DNA from: Gammaproteobacteria bacterium HGW-Gammaproteobacteria-11
GTDB lineage: Bacteria > Pseudomonadota > Gammaproteobacteria > Pseudomonadales > Pseudomonadaceae
Assembly (NCBI GenBank): GCA_002840055.1
Contig: PGZJ01000010.1
Span: 1 to 60,987 of the forward strand
Direction: 5' to 3'
Length of the DNA stretch: 60,987 nt
The notes beneath the pieces are model-generated. The model was not told the origin of the DNA. It worked only from the letters and a program-made list of their open reading frames with translations, and ran no database searches. The stretch's first letter is position 1. Each line of letters starts with the position of its first letter. Positions 1 to 8,662 of the stretch are shown here, in pieces. The translations under genes and the position numbers were made by a program.

Positions 1-1
1 G

Positions 2-106
2 CGCGCCGACCTGATCGCCATCGGTAATCTCGGCAACCTGTGGCAGGTTGAACGGGTTTGGTCGAACGGCAAGCAAACCCTCTCAGCCCACTTCGATCAT
101 CGGTGA
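2..106 (+). CDS. phnM: PhnM, C-terminal end (partial)
   Basis: The window opens inside a reading frame that ends at a TGA eight bases before the phnN start. The 34 visible residues begin RADLIAIGNLG and end in a short tail containing QVERVWSNGKQ. This matches the last strands of the amidohydrolase PhnM, which hydrolyses ribose-1-methylphosphonate 5-triphosphate in carbon-phosphorus lyase metabolism. The catalytic domain lies outside the window. The call rests on this tail plus the phnN and phnP genes that follow, so it is likely but not certain. Confidence 0.6.
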   Translation, partial: RADLIAIGNLGNLWQVERVWSNGKQTLSAHFDHR

Positions 107-113
107 GGTGCCC

Positions 114-680
114 ATGAGAACGCCTCTGATTTATGTGGTCGGCGCATCGGGCAGCGGCAAGGACAGCCTCATGCGCTACGCCCGGGAAAAACTGGCAGCG
201 GAGCAAGGCATCTGCTTTGCTCATCGCTATATCACCCGACCGGTCGATGCCGGCGCAGAGAACCACATTGCCCTGACTGCTGAAGAGTTTACGGCGCGCA
301 GCCATGCCAGATTATTTGCACTGTCCTGGCACAGCCATGAGCTTAGCTACGGTATTGGTATTGAAATCAATCAATGGCTGGCAAAGGGCATTACCGTCGT
401 GGTGAATGGATCGCGGGGCTATCTGGCAGTAGCCCGGCAGAACTACCCGGAAATTGTACCGATATACATCGAGGTGCCAGAAAACCTGCTCCGTCAGCGC
501 CTAATGGCTAGAGGACGCGAAAATACCGAGCAAATCGAACGCCGGCTGTCACGCCACAAGACGCTGCAGCCTTACCACCAGCAAGACCGGGTTATTGTCA
601 ACGACGGCTCTCTGGAAGCGGCAGGCGACACCTTGGTTAATCTCATAAAACAGCTCAGCGGGGCCAAAGCATGCGCGTGA
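114..680 (+). CDS. phnN: Ribose 1,5-bisphosphate phosphokinase PhnN
   Basis: PhnN phosphorylates ribose 1,5-bisphosphate to PRPP, the last step of carbon-phosphorus lyase phosphonate breakdown. The 188-residue cytoplasmic protein begins MRTPLIYVVG and carries a P-loop GASGSGKDS at residues 10-18. Its guanylate-kinase-like fold continues with a YITRP segment (about residues 43-47). The length is normal for the family. I chose the ATG at 114 because GAGGTG lies just upstream and the P-loop then sits near the N-terminus. An ATG at 48 in the same frame would overlap the preceding phnM end. The gene overlaps phnP by 10 bases, so the two are probably translationally coupled. Confidence 0.9.
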   Translation: MRTPLIYVVGASGSGKDSLMRYAREKLAAEQGICFAHRYITRPVDAGAENHIALTAEEFTARSHARLFALSWHSHELSYGIGIEINQWLAKGITVVVNGSRGYLAVARQNYPEIVPIYIEVPENLLRQRLMARGRENTEQIERRLSRHKTLQPYHQQDRVIVNDGSLEAAGDTLVNLIKQLSGAKACA

Positions 681-1432
681 CTTTTCTTGGCACAGGCGCC
701 GCAGGTGGCGTTCCCTTGCATGGCTGTAATTGTCCTGCGTGTGCGCGTGCACGCAAAAATAGAACGTATGTGCGGCAGCCCTGCAGCGCACTAGTGGAGA
801 CCAGCACTACCCGTATCCTGCTGGATGCCGGACTGATGGACCTGCAACAGCATATCCCGGCGACAGGGCTGGATGCGATATTGCTTACGCATTACCATCC
901 GGATCATGTGCAGGGGCTGTTTCACCTGCGCTGGGGAGTCGGCGAGAAAATAACCGTCTGGGGGCCGCCCGACTCAGAGGGTTGCGCCGATCTGTATCGG
1001 AACCCCGGCCTGCTATCCTTTCAAACGGCCAGAAAGTTTCAACCAATAGTCATTGGCGATCTGAGACTGACTCCTTTGCCTATGATTCACTCCAAGCCCA
1101 CCTTGGGCTACGCCATCGAAGGACCTGATGGTCAACGTTTTGCCTACCTGACCGACACCATTGGCTTACCACCGAAAAGTTCGGACTACCTTAAACACTG
1201 GGGCGAGTTCAGTATGGCACTCGATTGCTCATACCCACCTCGACCTGCGCCGGTCAATCACAATGATCTGAACATGGCGCTGGCCTGTATTGAACAGGTC
1301 AAGCCGACCAGATCCTGGCTTACTCATATCGGCCATCAGCTGGATAGCTGGCTATTGGCGCAGTCCGATTCGATACCGTTAGCGACCTCGATAGCCAAAG
1401 ACGGGCTTGTGGTAGAGATTGGCCGCAAATGA
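671..1432 (+). CDS. phnP: Phosphoribosyl 1,2-cyclic phosphodiesterase PhnP
   Basis: PhnP opens 5-phosphoribosyl 1,2-cyclic phosphate made by carbon-phosphorus lyase, giving ribose 1,5-bisphosphate for PhnN. The 253-residue protein has the metallo-beta-lactamase signature THYHPDH at residues 73-79. The N-terminal cysteine cluster (HGCNCPAC, 18-25) matches the structural zinc site of E. coli PhnP, and PGLLSF, MIHSK and a DCSYPPR segment line up with that protein as I remember it. It overlaps phnN by 10 bases and the next gene by 4 (ATGA), so it sits inside one operon. The function is well supported. Confidence 0.93.
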   Translation: MRVTFLGTGAAGGVPLHGCNCPACARARKNRTYVRQPCSALVETSTTRILLDAGLMDLQQHIPATGLDAILLTHYHPDHVQGLFHLRWGVGEKITVWGPPDSEGCADLYRNPGLLSFQTARKFQPIVIGDLRLTPLPMIHSKPTLGYAIEGPDGQRFAYLTDTIGLPPKSSDYLKHWGEFSMALDCSYPPRPAPVNHNDLNMALACIEQVKPTRSWLTHIGHQLDSWLLAQSDSIPLATSIAKDGLVVEIGRK

Positions 1433-2280
1433 ATGAGCCAATTATTGCTATCGGGCTTTCCGTCCTCATGCATGTGGCGTGGAATCTGATAGCACGCCAG
1501 CAACCCAGTGATGCTTTTCCGCTCTGGTGGGTTTTGCTGGGACACTTGCTGGTTTTTGCTCCGTGGGGCTTTCATGCATTAGTAACTGAAGTCAATTGGA
1601 CAGTAGGTTTCACTCTGCTACTGACTGGCTCAGCTATTGCCAACACGCTCTATTTCAACGGTTTGCGCAAGGCCTACGAACATGCACCGGCCGCGTTGGT
1701 TTATCCGCTGGTTCGCAGTTCGCCCTTGCTTATCGCACTCTGGGGCGCACTCTCAGGGAGGGAAACGTTGAGCCTTGGCTCCTGGGTTGGCATATTGATA
1801 AGCGTGTCTGGACTATGGCTGCTATCACACAGCGCATTCACCTACGGATCGGCACGCCGCGCGCTACCATGGATACTGCTCGCCATGCTGGCGACCAGTG
1901 TCTACTCCCTGACTGATAAGGCAGCCACGACAAGCATTCCTTCCCTCGCAGCCCTGTTTGGCTTTGTTTCAGTAGGCTACCTGTCATCATGGCTAAGCAT
2001 GAGCCTGACACTCAAATATAGCACCGGGCACTGGATACCGACGCGCCGGATAGATACATGCGCACTTATTGCTGGCGGATTATGCATCGGTACCGCCTAT
2101 GTGCTGGTAATTCATGCCATGCGTTTTCTCCCTGCTGCCGAGGTGGTGTCCTATACCAACGCAGGCATCGTACTTGCCAGCCTGTTATCCATTTTCTACT
2201 TCAAGGAAAGACAGGACTGGCGCCGTCGATTACTTGGCGCGCTCATTGTTGCTAGCGGACTGGCAGTCATGGCGATATGA
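1429..2280 (+). CDS. Phosphonate-associated EamA-family membrane transporter
   Basis: This 283-residue protein is almost entirely hydrophobic, with about ten predicted membrane helices in two halves, as in EamA/DMT permeases. The start ATG shares ATGA with the phnP stop, so it belongs to the same phn operon. A family of EamA-like proteins is known from phosphonate utilisation clusters ('phosphonate utilization associated putative membrane protein'), and this context fits it. A role in moving a phosphonate or a breakdown product is inference, and no substrate can be read from the sequence. It closes the cluster, because the next gene is on the other strand. Confidence 0.8.
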   Translation: MNEPIIAIGLSVLMHVAWNLIARQQPSDAFPLWWVLLGHLLVFAPWGFHALVTEVNWTVGFTLLLTGSAIANTLYFNGLRKAYEHAPAALVYPLVRSSPLLIALWGALSGRETLSLGSWVGILISVSGLWLLSHSAFTYGSARRALPWILLAMLATSVYSLTDKAATTSIPSLAALFGFVSVGYLSSWLSMSLTLKYSTGHWIPTRRIDTCALIAGGLCIGTAYVLVIHAMRFLPAAEVVSYTNAGIVLASLLSIFYFKERQDWRRRLLGALIVASGLAVMAI

Positions 2281-2447
2281 GTGTGCAGATCATGATTTAC
2301 TCAACCTCCAAAAACTAACATCAGAGCCATCGATAAAAATCGATAGTCTTGAGCTATGCTGAAAAAATTCAGGTTAAAGCTGACCAAGCCAGAAATATCG
2401 CTCGGTCAGACCATGCAACTTTGATCAACCATGTGGGGTGGTTACTA
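2281..2447. other. Convergent intergenic gap
   Basis: This 167-base gap separates the converging ends of the phn operon and the CcdA operon. It holds a short palindrome, ATCGAT-AAAA-ATCGAT (about 2329-2344), but no strong terminator and no convincing gene. Confidence 0.4.
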
Positions 2448-3158
2448 CTAAAAACCCAAAGCCCACTGCGGCAACATACTTACCGCCCAGGTTTCCAGGA
2501 CCTTATCCAGACCGGTCATGACCACCAGCCCCAGTATCAGTAGCAACCAGCCCAGTACCCGCTTGCCAGTCTGGCCCTTGGTCAACAACCCCGGCCGTAT
2601 CTTCTTCAGCACACTGGCAGATACCCAGGCAGCCGCGAGGAGAGAGGCAGCAGTCCCGAGACCAAAGGCAAGCATTACCATAAAGGCCAAACCGAGATCC
2701 TGGCCCATCGAAGCCAATGCAATAGCCGCACCTAAGGTCGGACCAATACAGGGCAACCATACCAACCCCAGCAGCGCACCAATGCCAAACTGACCTGCGG
2801 CAGAGCCTTGCCCACCGACAGGAAGGTTGAAGTGGCTGGTCAGCCGCGACAACCAAAAGCTGACGCGATCCCCCACTCTGGATGACAACAACATTATTGC
2901 CACCAGAATGAGCATCGCCGCAGCAAGATATCGAAAGGCAACCGGATCCAGCCCAATGTTCAATAGCAGCAGAGTAAGGAACGTACCTGCCACCGCGAAT
3001 GAACTCGCAAGGCCCAAAGCGAGATACAAAGGGCCAAAACGACCACTATTGGCGGCAGACGACATGATCACCGGCACCAACGGCCACACGCAGGGTGACA
3101 GGATACCGATGACCCCCGCCAAAAAAGCCAGCGGAATGGAGGCCAGTTCCATAGCCAT
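2448..3158 (-). CDS. CcdA/DsbD-type transmembrane electron transporter
   Basis: The 236-residue membrane protein has about six helices and the two hallmark cysteines of the CcdA family: C23 in SPCVWPLVP and C137 in WLPCIGPTLG. Members pass electrons from cytoplasmic thioredoxin across the inner membrane to periplasmic thiol proteins. Its start overlaps the stop of the adjacent exported thioredoxin by one base, so that protein is the obvious partner. The pair resembles a split DsbD without the N-terminal domain. It could serve cytochrome c maturation, but the sigma-factor context points to a dedicated periplasmic reduction system (inference). Confidence 0.85.
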   Translation of the reverse strand: MAMELASIPLAFLAGVIGILSPCVWPLVPVIMSSAANSGRFGPLYLALGLASSFAVAGTFLTLLLLNIGLDPVAFRYLAAAMLILVAIMLLSSRVGDRVSFWLSRLTSHFNLPVGGQGSAAGQFGIGALLGLVWLPCIGPTLGAAIALASMGQDLGLAFMVMLAFGLGTAASLLAAAWVSASVLKKIRPGLLTKGQTGKRVLGWLLLILGLVVMTGLDKVLETWAVSMLPQWALGF

Positions 3159-3556
3159 CAGACGCCGCTCTTCAGGACTTTATCGAGTTGGTCGACAATA
3201 ACCTCCGAACGGGTCTCGCCCACACTGAACCACATCTGTTCGCCACCACGGTAGAGCACCAGGGTAGACTGACGCGGTGCTCGGAAATGCCGGACCCATT
3301 CCTTGTCATCATCAAAATCAACTTCAAGAATGGTCAGCGGAATATCCGGATTTGCTGTTTTATAGGCTTTCAGAATCTCTTGTTGTGTTGCACAGGTTGA
3401 GCACCACGTTGCATACACATCAACCAGAAAGACCTCGCCACTGTCACGCAGCTCGTTATAACGCTCCTCGGTAAAAGGTTCCTTTTCCAAAGCGTGGGCC
3501 CAGAAAGCTGTCATGGCCAGAGTGGTTGCCAGGACTGCGTTGATTAGCAGTTTCAT
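3158..3556 (-). CDS. Exported thioredoxin-fold protein
   Basis: This 132-residue protein has an N-terminal signal (about residues 1-22, MKLLINAVLA...HALE) followed by a thioredoxin fold. The active site is WCSTC (cysteines 52 and 55) in place of the usual WCGPC. After the signal it is only about 110 residues, a single compact domain. It is probably a periplasmic thiol reductant or oxidant fed by the CcdA-type protein that follows with a 1-base overlap. The substrate is unknown. A stretch containing VDFDDDKEWVRHF and RAPRQSTLVLYRGG is typical of thioredoxin-like proteins of this group. Confidence 0.85.
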   Translation of the reverse strand: MKLLINAVLATTLAMTAFWAHALEKEPFTEERYNELRDSGEVFLVDVYATWCSTCATQQEILKAYKTANPDIPLTILEVDFDDDKEWVRHFRAPRQSTLVLYRGGEQMWFSVGETRSEVIVDQLDKVLKSGV

Positions 3557-3603
3557 GTTTCTTACCTCGGTGTGTTGGAAGGATGACTCGGACCTGGTCT
3601 CAT

Positions 3604-3807
3604 TTAGCTGTCGCTGGAATCTGTGACAGTGCCTTGCATAAAGTCACGAAAACGATCCAGACCGTTATCACCCATCAGCTCATGGGTGGTCGCGTCCAGG
3701 CTTGAAAGGTCTGTCTGGGTCTGGGACGGCGCAGCTGTAGCCAGATGGCTCATGGAAAGGCCGATACCAGCAAAGAGTGCAGAAGTAATAATTGTTACTT
3801 TTTTCAT
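3604..3807 (-). CDS. Small exported protein of unknown function
   Basis: I do not recognise this 67-residue protein. It starts at an ATG with GGAGA a few bases upstream; a longer upstream reading exists but would have no signal at its front. Residues 1-25 form a clear signal peptide ending in ATAA. The mature part, about 42 residues, is acidic and has no cysteine (it includes TQTDLSSLDATTHELMGDN and DRFRDFMQGT). It lies between the anti-sigma-like gene (129 bases upstream) and the exported thioredoxin (47 bases downstream), all on one strand. It may be a client, a sensor ligand or a stress peptide of this ECF operon; nothing decides between these. Confidence 0.6.
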   Translation of the reverse strand: MKKVTIITSALFAGIGLSMSHLATAAPSQTQTDLSSLDATTHELMGDNGLDRFRDFMQGTVTDSSDS

Positions 3808-3936
3808 GATGTTCTCCGTTATTGCAGATTTACCTCGTTCTCCAGGCATAGAGCTTTACAGCGCTCCATGTGTTACAGAACGGGCTAGGTGAAATGGATA
3901 GAAGTGAGTCGGCTCAGGAAGTACCGAAGGCAAGCA

Positions 3937-4497
3937 TCAATAATTTTTGGCCAGGGCAAAGAAGTGGTCCTGTTCGGACCAGGCTTCAACAGATAGACCA
4001 GGCGGCAAGTCCAGTTCGTGAGCGACACTGGCTAGGGAGTGACTCGCTGCAGCAACAAACAGCGATTTTTCTTCGCCTTGGCTATCGAGGTACAGATGAA
4101 TGGCAGGCTTGCCCGCCAGCGAACATAAACGTGCGCCCACCACCCGACCATGAAGCTCCAAATCAGCAGGCAGCGCAAAACCGAGTCCAAGGCGCTCCAT
4201 CTCGACTGCGAGGCTAAGCAGATCGCCTTCTGCCAAATTGTCCGGCTTACCTGCCAGGTGATTCTTGGCAATATCGGCCACCAACCACTGCGCGGTTTCG
4301 TCAGATTCGGTGTGTGACAGAATGGTGGTAATCGCTAAAGCCAGAACCAACGTAAATGCTGTGGCCCACGACCACGGCGCTTGCCAGCGCAACCAGCGCC
4401 GCGCACGACCTGCCTGCTGGATGCCATTGATATCCTCGTCCGAAAGGCGCTGACACTGATAATGGCGCCGTAACTGGGTGTCCAAATCATCTTGCAT
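3937..4497 (-). CDS. Membrane-anchored anti-sigma-like protein
   Basis: The protein is 186 residues from the chosen ATG, which overlaps the end of the sigma-factor gene by 11 bases, the usual layout for a sigma/anti-sigma pair. A short N-terminal cytoplasmic region (about 1-41, including RLSDEDINGIQQ) is followed by one membrane helix (about 42-62, WSWATAFTLVLALAITTIL) and a periplasmic domain of about 120 residues. I see no zinc-binding HxxxCxxC anti-sigma motif. The anti-sigma role therefore rests on topology and gene order only. An in-frame start nine codons upstream is possible. Confidence 0.65.
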   Translation of the reverse strand: MQDDLDTQLRRHYQCQRLSDEDINGIQQAGRARRWLRWQAPWSWATAFTLVLALAITTILSHTESDETAQWLVADIAKNHLAGKPDNLAEGDLLSLAVEMERLGLGFALPADLELHGRVVGARLCSLAGKPAIHLYLDSQGEEKSLFVAAASHSLASVAHELDLPPGLSVEAWSEQDHFFALAKNY

Positions 4498-4999
4498 TGG
4501 GCTGACCTCGTAAATCTGATTCACTGGCTGCTGACTCGTCCACCACCAACAAGGCGCGCATTTTTTCCTTAGCCCTATGGATCAGGCTCAGCACCGTCCC
4601 ACGGGGGCGGCCGGTCATTTGGGCGATTTCACTTACCGTGTAGCCCTCAACACTATTTAAAAACAGGGCCTCACGTTCTGGTGCCCGCAACTGTCCAAGA
4701 CAGGCCGTCAACTCTAGCGCGTGAATCTCCCTATCAAGGGCGACCTCGTGAGCCAGGTATAGGTCAGAGTGCAGCTCAAGGGGCTCCATAACCATCAACT
4801 GATCGCGACGGTACTGGTCAATAAACAGATTGCGAATAGTGCGGAACAATCTTGCCTTGGTTAAAATCGGCAGCCATTGCCCATTCAGCCGCAGCCAGGC
4901 TTCATGCACCAGATCACGGGCGTCATCTGGCCGTCCCCGCAACGCGAGAGCGTAGCGATAACCAGCTTGGAGCAGTTGTTCGGTTGTATTCGGCGACAC
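4487..4999 (-). CDS. ECF-type RNA polymerase sigma factor
   Basis: The 170-residue protein has sigma region 2 (about residues 13-65, including DDARDLVHEAWLRL and LFRTIRNLFIDQYRR) and region 4 (about 105-150, with LRAPEREALFLNSVEGYT, VSEIAQMTGRPRGTV and HRAKEKM). This two-domain layout defines group IV sigma factors. The start is a GTG with AAGGA six bases upstream. It heads the run anti-sigma, small exported protein, thioredoxin and CcdA protein. It probably directs its own operon in response to an envelope or redox signal (inference). Its GTG shares a base with the stop of a possible 13-residue leader reading frame. Confidence 0.9.
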   Translation of the reverse strand: MSPNTTEQLLQAGYRYALALRGRPDDARDLVHEAWLRLNGQWLPILTKARLFRTIRNLFIDQYRRDQLMVMEPLELHSDLYLAHEVALDREIHALELTACLGQLRAPEREALFLNSVEGYTVSEIAQMTGRPRGTVLSLIHRAKEKMRALLVVDESAASESDLRGQPNAR

Positions 5000-5040
5000 T
5001 ACTTATCCTTGGGCATGTCACAAGCTGTAGGTGACTTCAT
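4999..5040 (-). CDS. Possible 13-residue leader peptide of the sigma operon
   Basis: An ATG frame encoding MKSPTACDMPKDK ends in a TAG whose last base is the first base of the sigma-factor GTG (TAGTG). A weak AAGG lies about ten bases upstream of the ATG. If translated, it would couple ribosomes onto the sigma gene. It may be chance, since such short frames are common. Confidence 0.25.
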   Translation of the reverse strand: MKSPTACDMPKDK

Positions 5041-5196
5041 AATCTTATTACCTTCAATAACGAGTGAAGACGTCATTTGATTGCAATAAATTTGAAATTT
5101 TTGACATTTTTTTCAACGCGCGCAGAAACACCCAGCCCCAAATACCTGGCTGAGCATTCACGTCTATCGACTATCAACTGCACTAGCGCGCTGACA

Positions 5197-5232
5197 GGGC
5201 ATCGTTTGAGGATGCCCAGTAGGCGTTTTTTC
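5197..5232 (+). terminator. Intrinsic terminator with no known + strand gene upstream
   Basis: GGGCATC (5197-5203) and GATGCCC (5211-5217) form a perfect 7-base-pair stem. On the plus strand it is followed by AGTAGGCG and a run of six T. No plus-strand gene precedes it in the gap 5041-5280, so it may end a small RNA (see findings) or be fortuitous. Confidence 0.5.
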
Positions 5233-5245
5233 TAAAGGGTGATAG

Positions 5246-5263
5246 CGGCTATGACTATAGCCG
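5246..5263 (-). terminator. Hairpin after the chemoreceptor gene
   Basis: CGGCTAT (5246-5252) and ATAGCCG (5257-5263) pair across a 4-base loop, 17 bases beyond the chemoreceptor stop. There is no T run, so it may protect a 3' end rather than terminate transcription. Confidence 0.35.
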
Positions 5264-5280
5264 TCGCGGGATCAGGTCAA

Positions 5281-6873
5281 TCAGCTGCGCTGCCGCCTGC
5301 TACTCCAGAATTGGTGCACCAGGCTTTCCAGACCCTGTGCCAGCCCGGCCATCTGTCGGGCGGTTTGATCACTCTGCAATGTTGCAGTGGCATTGTCGTC
5401 ACTTACCTGACGAATACGCACTATGCTGCGGTTGATTTCCTCGCTCACCGCACTCTGTTGCTCAACCGCCGCAGCAATCTGTGCGCTGCTGTCGCTGATG
5501 GCGGTTACCCGCAGGTTGATGCCATCCAGCGACTCACTGGCCCGAAGTGCTTCATCCACACTGCGGGCAGCCTGCCCAATGCTTTTGCTCATGATCTCAA
5601 CCGCTTGACCTGCACTGGCTTGCAGTGACTGGATCATCTCCTGAATGGATGTCGTTGACTGCTGCGTACGGCTGGCCAATCCGCGCACTTCATCAGCGAC
5701 AACGGCAAACCCCCGCCCCTGCTCTCCCGCACGAGCCGCCTCAATAGCCGCATTGAGGGCCAGCAAATTGGTTTGCTGAGCCACCGCACTGATCACGTCA
5801 ACAACCTGAGTAATGGCATTACTGTGCCCGGCTAACTGGGTAACCGATTCACTTGCCTCACGGATATCACTGGCCAGTTGGTGCATCAAATCACGGGACG
5901 CGCTAACCATGCGGCTGCCCTCTCGTGTTTCACCATCGGCGCTATGCGCCGCGCGAGCAGTGTCCTGGGCGTTACTGGCTACTTGCAAGACACTGGCAGC
6001 CATTTCCTCAATCGCTGTAGCGACCTGATCGGTTTCCTGCTGCTGGCGCTGATTGCCCTCACTATTATGTTGCACCGCATCCACCAACTCAGCGGCCTGC
6101 GACTTGAGCCGTTGCGCGGCATCGGCCATGCGCCCGACCAAAGCTGATGACTCGGCGCCGAGCATATCCATGGCAAAACCGATACGGCCAAACTCATCGC
6201 GCCGTCCGGTATAGAGGAACTGCCCCAGGGGATTGTTGGCTATTCCCTTTGCACGTTGCTGCAATGCGCGCAGGGGCGCAAGCAGCACATACAACCCGCT
6301 CATGCCAACGAGCTGAAGCAATCCTGCGCAAGCCAGCGCACCGCCTATGAACATATCTGCCAGTGAAACCATGGCCAGCAGCATCATGCTGATCAGCAAC
6401 CCCAGCCCGATGCTGATACGCGCAAACAGACTGAGCACCGGCAGGCGCATGGCCAAAGGTTGCTCACCACGCGACAAGCCGTCATAGAGGTTGCTTGCGG
6501 CAGCCACCAAATGTCTCGGCGGCTGCGTACGCACGGACTGGTACTCAACCGTTTTGCCATCACGACTGATCGGCGTGACATAGGCACTGACCCAGTAGAA
6601 GTCACCGTTCTTGCAACGGTTCTTGACCAAGCCCATCCAACTCCGTCCGGCACGAATGGTTTCCCACAACTCCTTGAAGGCCTGGGGCGGCATATGCGGA
6701 TGACGAATGATATTGTGGTTCTTGCCCAACATCTCTGCCTCGGCAAAGCCGCTGATACGCACAAAATCCTTGTTGGTGTAGGTAATCGCGCCCTTCAGAT
6801 CAGTGGTTGTCAACAGGTTGTCGAGTTCACCCAGCAATACCTCACGGGTGGTTATTGGCTCATTGATCTTCAT
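5281..6873 (-). CDS. Aer-like PAS methyl-accepting chemotaxis protein
   Basis: The 530-residue receptor has an N-terminal PAS domain (about 20-105) with the Aer-type motifs NIIRHPHMP and [10 protein letters not shown]. Two adjacent membrane helices follow (about 148-170 and 174-200) with almost no periplasmic loop. After a HAMP-like stretch comes a signalling domain with the conserved hairpin tip (about 360-405: [20 protein letters not shown]). Proteins of this design sense redox or energy state through PAS-bound FAD and signal to CheA/CheW; FAD binding here is inferred from similarity. The start overlaps the end of the GGDEF-EAL gene by 14 bases, suggesting cotranscription. Confidence 0.9.
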   Translation of the reverse strand: MKINEPITTREVLLGELDNLLTTTDLKGAITYTNKDFVRISGFAEAEMLGKNHNIIRHPHMPPQAFKELWETIRAGRSWMGLVKNRCKNGDFYWVSAYVTPISRDGKTVEYQSVRTQPPRHLVAAASNLYDGLSRGEQPLAMRLPVLSLFARISIGLGLLISMMLLAMVSLADMFIGGALACAGLLQLVGMSGLYVLLAPLRALQQRAKGIANNPLGQFLYTGRRDEFGRIGFAMDMLGAESSALVGRMADAAQRLKSQAAELVDAVQHNSEGNQRQQQETDQVATAIEEMAASVLQVASNAQDTARAAHSADGETREGSRMVSASRDLMHQLASDIREASESVTQLAGHSNAITQVVDVISAVAQQTNLLALNAAIEAARAGEQGRGFAVVADEVRGLASRTQQSTTSIQEMIQSLQASAGQAVEIMSKSIGQAARSVDEALRASESLDGINLRVTAISDSSAQIAAAVEQQSAVSEEINRSIVRIRQVSDDNATATLQSDQTARQMAGLAQGLESLVHQFWSSRRQRS

Positions 6874-8638
6874 GCCGCGCTCCTTGTGCGATTTTAGTGT
6901 GTTCGATTAGCGCAGTCAGCGCTTCAGCGGGCAAAGGCCGACTAAACAGATAGCCCTGGCCATAGTGACACTGCTCCTGAAGCAGCAGGTCAACCTGCTC
7001 CAGGCGTTCTATGCCCTCGGCAATCACTTTGAGTTTCAAGCCGGCACTGAGTCCGATGATGGCTTTGCAGATGGTCATGTGCGCGTCACTGGCATGCGCA
7101 TCATGCAAGAAGCCGCGATCCAGTTTGATGATGTGCAGAGGGAAACGATTGAGATAGCCGAGGGAGCAATAACCGGTACCAAAGTCATCCAGGGCGATCT
7201 GTATACCCATGGTCGCCAGTTCACGCAGCGCCACCAGCGTGTTTCCGCTGTGATCAATCAGCAAGCTCTCGGTGATCTCTAGAACCAACTGCTCCGGTGG
7301 CATGCCCGTGCGCTGAAGAATGGCGCGCACGCGCTCAACAAAGTCGCTTTCGAGCAACTGCAGTCCGGACAAATTCACCGAGCAAAGCAGATCAGTATGG
7401 CCCTGTGCGTGCCAGACTGCGGTTTGGCTGCAGGCGGTTTCCAATACCCAGTAGCCAACCGGCACTATCTCGCCTGACTCCTCAAGAATCGGAATGAAGT
7501 CGACCGGCGCGACAGGCTTGCCCTCGTGTCGCCAGCGCAATAACGCCTCTACAGCCACAGGTGCCGCAGATGAAGGCAAGCGCATATCGAAAACAGGCTG
7601 GTAGTGCAGCTCGAACTGACGCTGTTCCAGAGCCTGCAGCAACGTGCTTTCCAGCCGCAGGCGCTGGCGGACACGTATCTGCATATCATCGGTATAGGAC
7701 TTGTAACGCGCCTTCCCTGCTTCTTTCGCGCTGTAGAGCGCCATATCCGCAGCCTGCAGCGCATCATCCAGCGCACCACCCGCACGTAAGGGCGTCAAGC
7801 CGATACTGGCACTGACCACCAGGCTGCGCTCACCAAACTGCAATGGCTCGCGCAAACGACTGAGTACCCGCGCTGCTACAACTTCGGCATCCTCAGGGCA
7901 GGCAAGATCATCCAGTATCATGATGAACTCATCGCCGCCAAAGCGCGCCAGGTGATCGCCTGGGCGCAGGCACGCCTGCAGTCGACGGGCAACATGAACC
8001 AGAACGCGATCGCCTGCCGCATGTCCAAGGCTATCATTGATTAGCTTGAAACGATCCAGATCGATAAACAGCAAAGCGGCGCTTCGTGCACCTTCACGCA
8101 TCATGCGTTGTGCCGTTTCCTGCAATACTTGATTGAGTTGCGCCCGATTGATCAAACCCGTCAGCGCATCGTGCCGTGCGGCGAACTCCAGTTGCTCCTG
8201 CACCTGAAAGCGCTGACTGATATCACTCTGCGAGCCGGCGAGTCGTCGACGGCCTGCCACACTTTCCAGCACGCCCCTTAACAGTACCCGCAGATACCCT
8301 CCATCACGGCATAAAATACGATACTCATGCATGATGGTGGGGGTTTTACCGGCCAAATGCCTGGCCACGGCGCGCTGAAAGTCTTCAAGATCATCCGGGT
8401 GCACCAATGCTAGCCAGCCAGCGGCGCTTGGCTCTACCTGATCAGGGGTACGACCAAGCATATTGGCCCAGCGATCGGAGACATAGAGTTCATCATTGTC
8501 AAGATCCCAGTCCCAAATCCCGTCGTTGGCCCCCCGCAGTGCATGGGCAAAGCGCGTCTCACTGGCTTCCAGGGCGCGATGCTTACCGGCAATATAGGCT
8601 TCTGCCGCCAGCGTCATATCGAAAAATACCACTTTCAA
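6860..8638 (-). CDS. PAS-GGDEF-EAL c-di-GMP enzyme (3' part of a split globin-coupled sensor)
   Basis: As drawn from a TTG, the 592 residues hold the tail of a globin linker ([15 protein letters not shown]), a PAS domain (about 30-145), GGDEF (GGDEF at 234-238, with an RPGD inhibitory site at 225-228) and EAL (EALLRW at 364-369, later [12 protein letters not shown] and AEGIE). Catalytic motifs of both domains look intact, so both synthesis and hydrolysis of cyclic di-GMP are possible. The same frame continues upstream through eight codons to a single TAG (8663-8665) and then the globin domain. No good ribosome site precedes the TTG or the ATG at 8617, so separate translation is uncertain. The stop overlaps the chemoreceptor start. 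Confidence 0.8.
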   Translation of the reverse strand: MKVVFFDMTLAAEAYIAGKHRALEASETRFAHALRGANDGIWDWDLDNDELYVSDRWANMLGRTPDQVEPSAAGWLALVHPDDLEDFQRAVARHLAGKTPTIMHEYRILCRDGGYLRVLLRGVLESVAGRRRLAGSQSDISQRFQVQEQLEFAARHDALTGLINRAQLNQVLQETAQRMMREGARSAALLFIDLDRFKLINDSLGHAAGDRVLVHVARRLQACLRPGDHLARFGGDEFIMILDDLACPEDAEVVAARVLSRLREPLQFGERSLVVSASIGLTPLRAGGALDDALQAADMALYSAKEAGKARYKSYTDDMQIRVRQRLRLESTLLQALEQRQFELHYQPVFDMRLPSSAAPVAVEALLRWRHEGKPVAPVDFIPILEESGEIVPVGYWVLETACSQTAVWHAQGHTDLLCSVNLSGLQLLESDFVERVRAILQRTGMPPEQLVLEITESLLIDHSGNTLVALRELATMGIQIALDDFGTGYCSLGYLNRFPLHIIKLDRGFLHDAHASDAHMTICKAIIGLSAGLKLKVIAEGIERLEQVDLLLQEQCHYGQGYLFSRPLPAEALTALIEHTKIAQGARHEDQ

Positions 8639-8662
8639 CAGACTATCAAAGACTGCTAATGC

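Noticed and set aside
2329..2344. ATCGAT-AAAA-ATCGAT as a terminator
   Set aside because: The stem is short and AT-rich with no T run on either strand.
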